From: Gryganskiella cystojenkinii
Taxonomy: Eukaryota > Mortierellomycota > Mortierellomycetes > Mortierellales > Mortierellaceae
Direction: 5' to 3'
Assembly (NCBI GenBank): GCA_015852425.1
Contig: JAAAIG010001048.1
Location: forward strand, 1 to 10,646
DNA: 10,646 nt
The notes under the pieces are model-generated. The model worked only from the letters and a program-made list of their open reading frames with translations, had not been told where the DNA came from and did not search any database. Below, piece after piece: positions 1 through 6,238 of the stretch (position 1 is the stretch's first letter; every line of letters starts with the position of its first letter). The position numbers were made by a program, and so were the translations under genes.

Positions 1-215
1 CGTTCCTGCTCATGAAGGTACTGCTGGCGAGCTCGCTTCTGTTGACGCTTGCGTTTGAGGGCAGCGAGGAGGAGTTGTTCCTCTTCGTCGACCGAGTCTT
101 CAGAATCGACGTCTTCATTGGCAGCATAAGACGGCTTGTAGTAGAAGGGCTGCTGCTGATGGTGGTAGTGCTGGCGGCGGGAAGAGGCCGCAGGGTGGGA
201 AAAGAGGGAGTACAT
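1..215 (-). CDS. N-terminal part of a low-complexity/coiled-coil protein (BAG co-chaperone-like?), cut by window edge
   Basis: The minus strand is open from an ATG at 213-215 to the left edge, giving 71 complete codons. The start context AACACCATG is a strong eukaryotic one. The protein begins MYSLFSHPAASSRR, followed by a His/Gln/Tyr-rich stretch (about residues 16-31). An acidic patch, EDVDSEDSVDEEE, follows at about 38-50. Then comes a Leu/Ala/Lys/Arg/Gln-rich helix (LLLAALKRKRQQ, continuing with ARQQYLHEQ) that looks like the start of a coiled coil. A TATA box lies about 190 bp upstream and an HSE-like site about 300 bp upstream. This layout resembles fungal proteins carrying a C-terminal BAG (Hsp70 nucleotide-exchange) domain, which would fit heat-shock control, but the defining domain is outside the window, so the function is only a guess. 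An overlapping minus ORF at 115-348 in another frame is a shadow. Confidence 0.65.
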   Translation of the reverse strand, partial: MYSLFSHPAASSRRQHYHHQQQPFYYKPSYAANEDVDSEDSVDEEEQLLLAALKRKRQQKRARQQYLHEQE

Positions 216-403
216 GGTGTTGAAAATTGTTGTTGATGTCGGGATAAGAGTAGGAGAGTGAACTGAATGGAGGGCGGTGAGAATACTGTGGCTGTGTAGG
301 AGAGTGGGAGTGAGGAAATGCAAGTGCAAAAGGTGCGGTGTTTTGCAAGAGTGTTGTTGTTGTTTTTGCTAATGAATTGTTGGTTGGGGGACAAGGGGAT
401 GCT

Positions 404-411
404 CTTTTATA
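404..411 (-). promoter_or_regulatory. TATA box for the leftmost gene
   Basis: On the minus strand the site reads TATAAAAG, preceded by an A/T-rich tract. It lies about 190 bp upstream of the ATG at 215. A start site about 30 bp downstream would give a leader of roughly 160 nt that is pyrimidine-rich on the sense strand, like the leaders of the other genes here. Confidence 0.55.
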
Positions 412-512
412 TTAAAAAAAATAAAGAAAAAAAATGCTGTGCCCGATTATATCATTGATGCCTCAAAATAACGATCGCGGCAGGTTCGGTCGTTCTTTCC
501 GTGCCTGGATGG

Positions 513-530
513 TTCTCGAATTTGTCAGAA
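513..530. promoter_or_regulatory. Heat-shock-element-like array of 5-bp units
   Basis: Reading plus: TTC, 2 nt, GAA, 2 nt, TGT, 2 nt, GAA. This is the alternating nTTCn/nGAAn register bound by HSF trimers, with three of four units perfect and the fourth two of three. Flanking units in register (GAT at 508-510, TAC at 533-535) are also two-of-three matches. A weaker set, TTC-n2-GTA-n2-TTC, sits at 564-576. The array is about 100 bp upstream of the TATA box at 404-411, so it would serve the leftmost minus-strand gene. Function is inferred from the pattern only. Confidence 0.35.
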
Positions 531-929
531 ATTACTTATTGTTGTGTCAGCTAAAGGAAATTTTTCTAGTACATTCTGATTGTCCTCCAAAACAGGAAGG
601 TGCGCTAATCGCCTGTGATGGTGAGTTAAAACGAAAATTTGATTTTGGGACTCAAACTACGCCTTGGATGCCACCTTACACGTAGTTCACTACTTCCACG
701 TCTTTTTTTCGCCACCGACGTGCACTATTGCCACAATTTTGCCTTCATCAATCACTGTGATCATCAGCCCCACACCTTGTCGTTATCACCCGACCTTCAT
801 CACTCCTCTCTCGTACCCTGTCTCCACAGCCCTTTTTCTTCTGGGACGTGCATTTCTCATCTCTTTTTCTCACCTTTCGCTTTCCCCTACATCCACATTC
901 AATCATCAAATAGAAACATTAAAGTAGCC

Positions 930-951
930 TTGAAACATTCTTGAAACATTC
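930..951 (+). repeat. Perfect 11-bp tandem repeat
   Basis: TTGAAACATTC occurs twice head to tail (930-940 and 941-951), just beyond the 3' end of the acetyltransferase-like relic. GAA and TTC units occur, but with a 3-nt gap inside each pair, so it is not a canonical heat-shock element. Confidence 0.8.
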
Positions 952-956
952 TGTAA

Positions 957-1496
957 TTACCAACAGAACGTGTCAAAATGATGGCTAATCTTTGGGAATA
1001 AGATGTTCTGTAACAGTCTCGAATCGTCATCCTTGACAGTTGTCTCTGCGTAACTCCATTGTATTTCCTCCAAACTGCGCTCTCCCATCAGTAGAGTTGT
1101 GAATGTCAAAGGAGCAAACGCAACTCCATATAAAACAGGAATGTTATCCTGGGCCTTTCATTGCAATCTCCTCTACTTCCTTCTCTGGCGATAGCTTGGC
1201 CCATCGTTCTACAAACTCGATCCTTCCATTCTTCAAAACAATCTCCAGTCCCTCCCGTCGGATCCTTCTACTTTCCGATAAAAGTCCAAACGCAACCTTC
1301 CAGTAGTGCCTGCCATAGGAGAGTTGGCTAGTCTCTTCTCCAGCTCCGGAGTAACGATGCGTATGAATTCGGAATAACTGTGAATTGGAGTGTAGAGTCT
1401 GAATCCAGGAGTATTGGGGCCAGAGTCATCTTTTAAACTTTGAGAGAGGTGACGCGAAGTCAACACTTGGGCAGTCTCAAACGCTGTTTTTTCCAC
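957..1496 (-). pseudogene. Frameshifted relic of a GNAT/SCP2-type acetyltransferase C-terminal domain
   Basis: Three minus-strand frames join into one plausible protein. The first (from 1496) contains YSEFIRIVTPELEKRL and LRLDFYRK. The frame changes near 1250 in a G-rich run, giving GLEIVLKNGRIEFVERWAK. It changes again near 1155, giving VLYGVAFAPLTFTTLLMG and GERSLEEIQWSYAETT, and ends in FPKISHHFDTFCW and TAA at 957-959. The pattern of strands, a GRIxxVExW turn, an FxPLTFxxLLxGxRSLEEL helix and a closing LFPK motif resembles, from memory, the sterol-carrier-like domain that ends Eis-like GNAT proteins. The N-terminal acetyltransferase core is absent: the relic stops where the LRR cassette begins (about 1510). 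No GT-AG intron of sensible size repairs the frames. Coding origin is fairly sure; the family is less so. Confidence 0.55.
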
Positions 1497-1509
1497 GGAA
1501 ATTATTATG

Positions 1510-1870
1510 CCTTTTTCATTTTTTCCCTAATCACCCACTGTTGCACTCGCTCATTGTTGCGTCCTCTTCACATCAACTTCATCTCACCCTTTTTTCATTC
1601 ATTACCACCTCACATTCGCACGCTTGTGCCCTTCTGAGCTCTCTCTATTTGTTAGCTGTATGCCGCAGTAAGTTGTCGCAAAAGAGTGGTGTCTATGCTT
1701 TCTTGTAGCAATCGTATGACTCGGTCGGGTTCATGAGGTACCTAACTACATCACCGTCGTCCTACTCATCCTCTTCACATCGTTCCATCTTCCTGACCTC
1801 TCTGTTCTCTTCATTCCTCATTGCTTTAGCACCTTTTTGTAACACCAGCCGCACATCATCCCTGCCACTG
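1510..1870 (+). promoter_or_regulatory. Leader/promoter region of LRR gene copy 1
   Basis: Strongly pyrimidine-rich on the sense strand, with no clear TATA box. An upstream in-frame ATG at 1733 would add 46 residues (Ser/Thr-rich with a hydrophobic SIFLTSLFSSFLIALAPF stretch that mimics a signal peptide). The same DNA in copy 2 carries indels that break that frame, while the ATG-x-x-x-ATG pair right before the F-box is kept in both, so this stretch is taken as untranslated. Confidence 0.5.
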
Positions 1871-3319
1871 ATGAAGATGTTACAGACACATGCCCTCGAC
1901 CTACACGAAATTTGCTCACAAATTGCCAAAAGCCTTCGACTCAAAGACCTTTCGTGCTGCGCGCGTGTGAGTCAGGATTGGAACGACTCATTTTCACCGC
2001 TGTTATACAATTCTATCGTCTTGTCGGAACATGGCCCCCCCATGGAATCTGTAAAGAGAAACAAGAACTTTATCCAGCACCTGACGATTCAGAACTTTCA
2101 CTATGAGAAACATTTGAGATCTGCGATGGCCAACCTAGCTCTGACAACTTTGAGCCTGTGCGAAAACTGGATCGAAGAGAGCAGGGCTGAGGTACTTTCA
2201 GAAGCAATCAAGACCAACTCGACTCTGTTAACCTTGAACATACGCCACAACTCTATTGGAGATAGAGGAGCGCAAGCGCTGTCAGAGGCACTCAAAACCA
2301 GCTCGACTCTGACTACTTTGATCCTGGAGTCCAACTCAATTGGATACAATGGAGCTCAAGCATTCTCAGAGGCACTCAAGGCCACTTCTATTCTGACTAC
2401 TTTGATCCTGGATGACAACCCGATTGGAGACAAGGGAGCTCAAGCGCTGTCGGATGCACTCAAGGCCAATTCTACCCTGAGCATTTTGAAGTTGAGGCGA
2501 AACTTGATTGGGCACATCGGAGCTCAAGCGCTGTCTGCAGCACTCAAGACCAATTCAACTCTGTCTGCCCTGGACCTGTCGGACAACTCGATTGGTAACG
2601 AAGGAGCTCAGGATATGTCTGAGGCAATTAAGGCTAGCTCGGCTCTGTCGACTTTGAACTTGCAGAGCAATTCGATTGGCGATGAAGGAGCTCAAGAACT
2701 ATCGGAGGCGCTCAAGACCAACTGCACTTTGACCACTTTGATCCTGCGCAACAACCCAATTGGAGAAGAGGGAGCCCAGTCGCTGTCGGAAGCACTAAAG
2801 ACGAACTCGACTCTGTCCACCTTGGATCTGTGGTTCAACTCGATCGGAGTGAATGGAGCGAAGGCGCTGTCGGAGGCACTCGAGGCCAACTCGACTTTGA
2901 CCACTTTACACCTAGGGAAAAACTCAATTGGAGACAATGGAGCTCAAGCACTGTCGGGGGCACTCAAGCGAAACTCGACTTTGACCATTTTACACCTGGG
3001 GCACAACTCGATTGGAGAAAATGGAGCTCAAGCATTGTCGGAAGCACTCAAGGTCAACTCGACTTTGACTGCTTTGCACTTGAATTTCAACTCATTTGGA
3101 AAGGAAGGAGCACAAGCACTGTCAGCAGCACTCAAGTGCAACTCAACTTTGACCACTTTACACCTAGTATTCAACTCGATTGGAGAAAATGGAGCTCAAG
3201 CACTGTTGGAGGCACTCATGATCAACTCGACTTTGACCACCTTAGACCTGAAGCACAACTCGATTGGAGATATAAATGCTCAGGCGCTGTCAGAGGCACT
3301 CAGAATTAACTCGACTTAG
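1871..3319 (+). CDS. F-box protein with a long NLR/RI-type LRR array (copy 1)
   Basis: 482 codons from ATG 1871 to TAG 3317-3319. Residues about 9-50 form an F-box (LDLHEICSQIAKSL, then CARVSQDWNDSF), the part that docks on Skp1 in SCF ubiquitin ligases. From residue 99 there are fourteen 28-residue LRRs, consensus N-S-I-G-x2-G-A-Q-A-L-S-E-A-L-K followed by x-N-S-T-L-T-T-L-x-L. These are the ribonuclease-inhibitor/NLRC3-like kind that form a horseshoe for protein binding. The likely role is cytosolic or nuclear substrate selection for ubiquitination (inference). The 1871 start is preferred over 1733 because it begins at the F-box and matches copy 2. The frame stays open in sense beyond the TAG for another repeat and a half plus a tail, interrupted only by a second TAG at 3359, so the C-terminus is probably freshly truncated. 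No intron is needed. It faces the small gene at 3551-3901. Confidence 0.8.
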   Translation: MKMLQTHALDLHEICSQIAKSLRLKDLSCCARVSQDWNDSFSPLLYNSIVLSEHGPPMESVKRNKNFIQHLTIQNFHYEKHLRSAMANLALTTLSLCENWIEESRAEVLSEAIKTNSTLLTLNIRHNSIGDRGAQALSEALKTSSTLTTLILESNSIGYNGAQAFSEALKATSILTTLILDDNPIGDKGAQALSDALKANSTLSILKLRRNLIGHIGAQALSAALKTNSTLSALDLSDNSIGNEGAQDMSEAIKASSALSTLNLQSNSIGDEGAQELSEALKTNCTLTTLILRNNPIGEEGAQSLSEALKTNSTLSTLDLWFNSIGVNGAKALSEALEANSTLTTLHLGKNSIGDNGAQALSGALKRNSTLTILHLGHNSIGENGAQALSEALKVNSTLTALHLNFNSFGKEGAQALSAALKCNSTLTTLHLVFNSIGENGAQALLEALMINSTLTTLDLKHNSIGDINAQALSEALRINST

Positions 3320-3424
3320 ACCGCTTTGCACATGGGTTCAAACCCAATCAGAGAGAACTAGGCGCAGGCACTGCTGGAAGTACCAAGGACCAACTCGACC
3401 CTGTCCACTTTGGACCTGCGCGGA
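2165..3424 (+). repeat. 84-bp tandem coding repeats (15 LRR units), copy 1
   Basis: Fifteen units of 84 bp encode 28 residues each; the last one and a half follow the stop at 3317. Nucleotide similarity between units is high (GGAGCTCAAGC, GGCACTCAAG, CAACTCGACT recur), which points to unequal crossing-over or gene conversion among units. Because 84 is divisible by 3, other frames also stay open for long runs. Confidence 0.85.
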
Positions 3425-3463
3425 AAAAAATATACCTACTGGACACTAGAGACTAAGAAATAG
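3320..3463 (+). other. In-frame LRR tail beyond the stop codon, copy 1
   Basis: Reading on in the same frame after TAG 3317-3319 gives the rest of repeat 14, then repeat 15 (broken by TAG 3359-3361). It ends TLDLRGKKYTYWTLETKK and TAG at 3461-3463. Copy 2 ends with the near-identical TLDLRGKRHTYWTLKTKK. The tail was clearly coding in the ancestor. Either the stops are recent point mutations (TTG to TAG fits the first) or the stop is read through. The former is simpler. Confidence 0.65.
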
Positions 3464-3505
3464 TTGATCAATGAGGAGGATCCTCGCTGCGTCCTCATCC
3501 GATCC

Positions 3506-3511
3506 TTTATT
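3506..3511 (-). terminator. Poly(A) signal AATAAA of the small zinc-finger-like gene
   Basis: Minus strand AATAAA lies 40 nt past the TAA of the ORF ending at 3551. The same hexamer is kept in copy 2 at 7448-7453. Confidence 0.5.
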
Positions 3512-3550
3512 TATACAGGATCTGGAAAGGCGTAGCTTTTATGCCTCTTG

Positions 3551-3901
3551 TTATATTAGAGTAGCTACCCAGAATATACAACACTGTGGATCAACCTGAC
3601 CAGAGTCGATGTAGCTAAGTGTCACAAACAGACAGGCAGAGAAGGGCAAGTGTTTGGCCAGAGCATCCAACGTCCAATACCTCTTCTTGCAGTGACAGAA
3701 AAATGCCATATCATTGTCAGCTTGTCGCTCAAAAGAACACGAACGCGTCCAAAGCGCGAACAGGAACTGTTGAGTGGGATCATAAAAAGTGATTGGTTTC
3801 CCTTCTTGTAAGTATGGCCCAAGTTGGAGTCCTTCACGGATTGCTGTTCGCTTTTCAAGAATACCTTGAAGACGGTGGTTGAATTTTTCAGGAAGAGGCA
3901 T
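3551..3901 (-). CDS. Small protein with a zinc-finger-like motif, function unknown
   Basis: 116 codons from ATG 3899-3901 (context CAGCCATGC). The frame is open upstream to 4069, but the TATA box at 3978-3986 puts the first transcribed ATG at 3901. I do not recognise the family. It begins MPLPEKFNHRLQGILEKR. Residues 69-90 show C69-x1-C71-x3-Y75-x5-L81-x2-H84-x5-C90. From the second Cys on this has exactly classical C2H2 finger spacing, but with one residue rather than two to four between the cysteines and Cys as last ligand, so zinc binding is only suggested. The C-terminus, CCIFWVATLI, is hydrophobic. TATA box, short leader of about 50 nt, good start and AATAAA 40 nt after the stop make a complete small gene. 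It converges on the LRR gene. Copy 2 of the gene (7491-7832) is destroyed, so there is no conservation to prove function. Confidence 0.5.
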   Translation of the reverse strand: MPLPEKFNHRLQGILEKRTAIREGLQLGPYLQEGKPITFYDPTQQFLFALWTRSCSFERQADNDMAFFCHCKKRYWTLDALAKHLPFSACLFVTLSYIDSGQVDPQCCIFWVATLI

Positions 3902-3977
3902 GGCTGATAGGATGTGGGTGTAAGGATGACGTGGTTCGAATACGAACGTGAAAATGGGATGGGGATTCTCCTCACGT

Positions 3978-3986
3978 CCTTTTATA
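3978..3986 (-). promoter_or_regulatory. TATA box of the small zinc-finger-like gene
   Basis: The minus strand reads TATAAAAGG, 77 bp upstream of the ATG at 3901. The predicted start site about 30 bp downstream leaves a leader of about 50 nt. The box lies outside the duplicated segment (which ends near 3914), so copy 2 never had it or lost it. Confidence 0.5.
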
Positions 3987-4285
3987 CAGATTTTTCGCCG
4001 ACCCCCCACAAAAAAAAAGTAGTGAACGAACGCAGAAGTCAACTCTGAGAGGACCATTTCCTTTCCCACAGTGTTAGTTTGTTACTCGTTTGAATAATTC
4101 AATTGGATATCAACAACTCTGTCCTTAATAAGCAAAGACGTGAAGGTTTATTGCAACGGGTCGTGGAAGATATGCACCAGTGTCGGCTCTTTAGAAGATA
4201 TGTTTTACCTTGACAGGTAGCGTACGAACGGTCTTTCACTTAGCATTACACCCACTCCCACTGAACTTCATGTGTGCGTTACCTT
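3987..4285. other. Intergenic stretch, no gene seen
   Basis: Contains a purine-rich tract with nine A's near 4010-4018 and a minus-strand AATAAA at 4147-4152. The latter could have been the poly(A) signal of the CRN relic that ends at 4286. Nothing else can be supported. Confidence 0.4.
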
Positions 4286-5464
4286 TTACTCCGCCATCAC
4301 ATAGTTGATCAATCTCTTCAAGTGAAATATCCTTCCCGTGTTTATCGATATCTTCATAAAAAAATCGTCCATGTTGGACAAGATGATATAAACCATCACA
4401 TCCGCGACACCAGTAACAGGGTCCTTCTCAACATGCGTAACTGGATTTTCGCTTTGGACCCTAGGCAATCCAGATGAATTCGAGGAAGCCTTTGATCTCG
4501 CTGGGCACGCCGGAATGGACGATTTCATCTCGAATCTTTCTCAACGTTGGGTTCTCTTTGGTACCATATTTTTGCAAGGAACTACATCGAATGTCACTCG
4601 AAGTTTGTTGATGAGCTTGCGGTATAGCGTTGCTAAAGAACTTAATGGCCAGAGAGCCATCATAACGCTTGTCGGAGAAGAACCTTACCCTATCTTGGCG
4701 CGTACCAAATTGCTGGACCATCAACTTGTTGGGGGGACGGTCAATGAGAAACTTGAGGTCGGCCTTAGTGTTGTTGGCCCCGCATCCATATCCATGCGCC
4801 GTGTTGATTTCGTCAATTTTGAAGCTTTAAACCGTTACACCAAGTAGGTAGTTTGACGCCTTGGAGGAAAGGAAGATCTGCAAGTAGAAGGCCATCGAAA
4901 CGTTGAACTGCTTTTCGAACAAGCTGCTCCAGAGCATTTCCATTGACTGTTGACGCTATGCCGAGATTCTCAATGATTCCGGTAAGTTGACAGAGATGTT
5001 CCGTTCCATAAAGGCGAAATCCAAGCTTGACTCTACCAGCTCCTTCTCTACCACCTCAACCACGAGCGGCTCGTCCATAAGCCAGTGGACACGGTCATTA
5101 TGCATTCGCAGACTGCACAGGCCTGTATCCACGAAGTCGACTTGACAGTCACTTGTAAACCACAACTTACCACCTTGGAGCTTGTAGGCCATTACCATGC
5201 GACCGAGAAGACGCACGACATCGCCGACCTTGTCATTGTGCAGTAGTTCTCGCACTTTAACACGCAGCCCACTCTTTGATTTTTAATCGCTGAATCGAAT
5301 GCCTTGTCCAACGTGGCTTGTTTGGTGTGAGGGTGGATGTGATGATGTTCGAAAAGCTCGCGAACAACGCTAACCGAAAGTCGTGCCCTCCCTGTAAGCT
5401 TTCGGCGCTTGATTGAAAAGGTTGAAAGAAAACGGGGGAAAGAGCCGAGGAAAGAAGGGGGCAA
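4286..5464 (-). pseudogene. Crinkler (CRN)-type C-terminal region, broken by several frameshifts
   Basis: Minus-strand frames join into one protein-like series. 5464-5258 has a KLTGRARLSVSVV segment and HIHPHTKQATLDKAF. After a shift near 5257 come RLLGRMVMAYKL, KLWFTSDCQVDFVDTG and HWLMDEPLVVEVVEKEL. After a shift near 5003: LTGIIENLGIAS and DLPFLQGVKLPTWC. After a shift near 4822: ADLKFLIDRPP, FFSDKRYDGSLAIKF and SSDIRC. Further shifts at about 4450-4490 give NPVTHVEKDPVTGV and VMVYIILSNMDDFF, ending at 4286. The LTGR segment, the DEP segment and the pair A-D-L-x-F plus S-L-A-I-K-F (a D...xK pair as in PD-(D/E)XK nucleases) match, from memory, the C-terminal halves of large CRN-like families in Mortierella-type fungi. 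These effectors are known to combine a ubiquitin-like header, a P-loop NTPase and a nuclease fold. No header or P-loop is present here. With four or more frameshifts it cannot make the full protein. Confidence 0.65.
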
Positions 5465-5569
5465 AAGAGGGACGAAATGTGCGAGAAATTATTGGTGGCA
5501 AAGAGACACGCTTCGCTGGATGAAAGAATCAGGACGAAGAGGTTTACAGTACACTGAAATGGTATCTTT

Positions 5570-5974
5570 TTCTTTTTTTTCCTAATCGCTCATTGCTGCG
5601 TTCTCATTGTTGCCTCCATTCCTACATTTTTTCTCTCGCCATGCGTCTTCTTGTCATCAACGCCTTCTCTTTCTCTTGCTCTTCACGTCAACTCCATCTC
5701 ATCTTTTTTTCATTCATTATCACCGCACACTCACGCATCGTGTCGCCCCTTCTGAGCTCCCTCCCATTGTCAGCTGTAGTTATTGTCTCAAAAGAGTAGT
5801 GACTTCGCCTTTTTTGTGCACTCTGGCCGAAGTTTCTTGACTACTTGACAACATCACCGTCGTGCTACTCATCCTCTTCACATCGTTCCTTCTTCCTGAC
5901 CTCTCTGTTCTCTTCATTCCTCATTGCTTTAGCACCTTTTTGTACACCAGCCGCACATCACCCCTGCCACTCTG
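5570..5974 (+). promoter_or_regulatory. Leader/promoter region of LRR gene copy 2
   Basis: Pyrimidine-rich on the sense strand like its copy-1 counterpart, including the well-kept run from CACATCGTTCC to AGCACCTTTTTGTA (about 5880-5944). No TATA box seen. It carries an extra pyrimidine-rich stretch (about 5615-5690) absent from copy 1. Open frames at 5593-5840 are by-products of the composition. Confidence 0.45.
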
Positions 5975-6238
5975 ATGACGATGTTACATACACATGCCCT
6001 CGACCTACATGAAATTCGCTCACAAATTGCCAAATGCCTTCGAAGCAAAGACCTTGCATGCTGCGCGCGCGTGAGTCAGGATTGGAACGACTCATTTTCA
6101 CCGCAATTATACAATTCTGTCGTTTTGTCGGAACATGGCCCCCCCCATGGAGTAAAGAGAAACAAGAACTTTATCCAGCACCTTACAATTCAGAACTTTC
6201 ACTATGAGAAACATACTTTCACTATGAGAAACATATGA
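5975..6238 (+). CDS. F-box half of the split LRR gene (copy 2)
   Basis: 87 codons from ATG 5975 (MTMLHTHALDLHEI) to TGA 6236-6238. It matches residues 1-82 of copy 1 and holds the whole F-box (LDLHEIRSQIAKCL, then CARVSQDWNDSF). After HYEKH the frame is thrown by a perfect 20-bp tandem duplication, and translation ends five codons later. A poly-C stretch one base longer and a nearby 4-base loss (about 6136-6152) offset each other, keeping the frame before that point. As it stands this would be an F-box peptide without its LRR substrate-binding part. It is most simply the 5' end of a broken gene. Confidence 0.65.
   Translation: MTMLHTHALDLHEIRSQIAKCLRSKDLACCARVSQDWNDSFSPQLYNSVVLSEHGPPHGVKRNKNFIQHLTIQNFHYEKHTFTMRNI
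6195..6234 (+). repeat. 20-bp tandem duplication that breaks the reading frame
   Basis: ACTTTCACTATGAGAAACAT occurs at 6195-6214 and again at 6215-6234 without a mismatch. Copy 1 has it once. Twenty is not a multiple of three, so the F-box and LRR parts fall into different frames. Confidence 0.95.

Larger units (their letters stand above)
412..956. other. Intergenic region, pyrimidine-rich in its right half
   Basis: No convincing gene is seen here. From about 690 to 900 the plus strand is strongly C/T-rich, with few stops, which creates two overlapping open frames (639-944 and 664-927) without any recognisable protein. This composition matches the leaders in front of the two LRR genes, so it may be the promoter/leader of a lost plus-strand gene. 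The left part carries the promoter elements of the leftmost gene. Confidence 0.4.
1510..3914 (+). repeat. Segmental duplication, copy 1 (F-box/LRR gene plus convergent small gene)
   Basis: The sequence from about 1510 to 3914 recurs at about 5570-7845. Shared landmarks in order are the CCTAATC leader, the run from CACATCGTTCC to AGCACCTTTTTGTA, the F-box and LRR array, the GGACCTGCGCGGAAAAA tail, the TTTATTTATACAGGATCTGG segment and the AGCTACCCAGAATATAC 3' region of the small gene. The last clear match is GGCTGATAGGATG. The left edge is fuzzy because of T-rich sequence. Flanks of the two copies are unrelated on both sides. Confidence 0.85.

Noticed and set aside
115..348. Minus-strand 77-codon frame
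   Set aside because: Overlaps the better supported partial gene ending at 215 in another frame, and is Pro/His-rich from the pyrimidine-rich leader.
639..944. Overlapping plus-strand frames 639-944 and 664-927
   Set aside because: Product of strongly pyrimidine-rich DNA (few stop codons); Ser/Pro/Leu/His-rich with no domain.
930..951. Possible heat-shock element in the 11-bp tandem repeat
   Set aside because: GAA and TTC are separated by three bases, not two, so the 5-bp register needed for HSF binding is broken.
957..1496. Intron-containing intact acetyltransferase gene
   Set aside because: The two frame changes are not bridged by any GT-AG stretch of credible length, and the N-terminal half is absent; a relic is simpler.
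2830..3309. 159-codon plus-strand frame overlapping the LRR array (also 6279-6575, 6867-7142 and minus frames 2101-2349, 2692-2937)
   Set aside because: Shadows caused by the 84-bp periodicity: a unit without stops in another frame repeats without stops. The F-box/LRR frame has the real domain content.
4515..4847. 110-codon plus-strand frame
   Set aside because: Antisense to the CRN C-terminal relic, whose minus frames carry the recognisable motifs.
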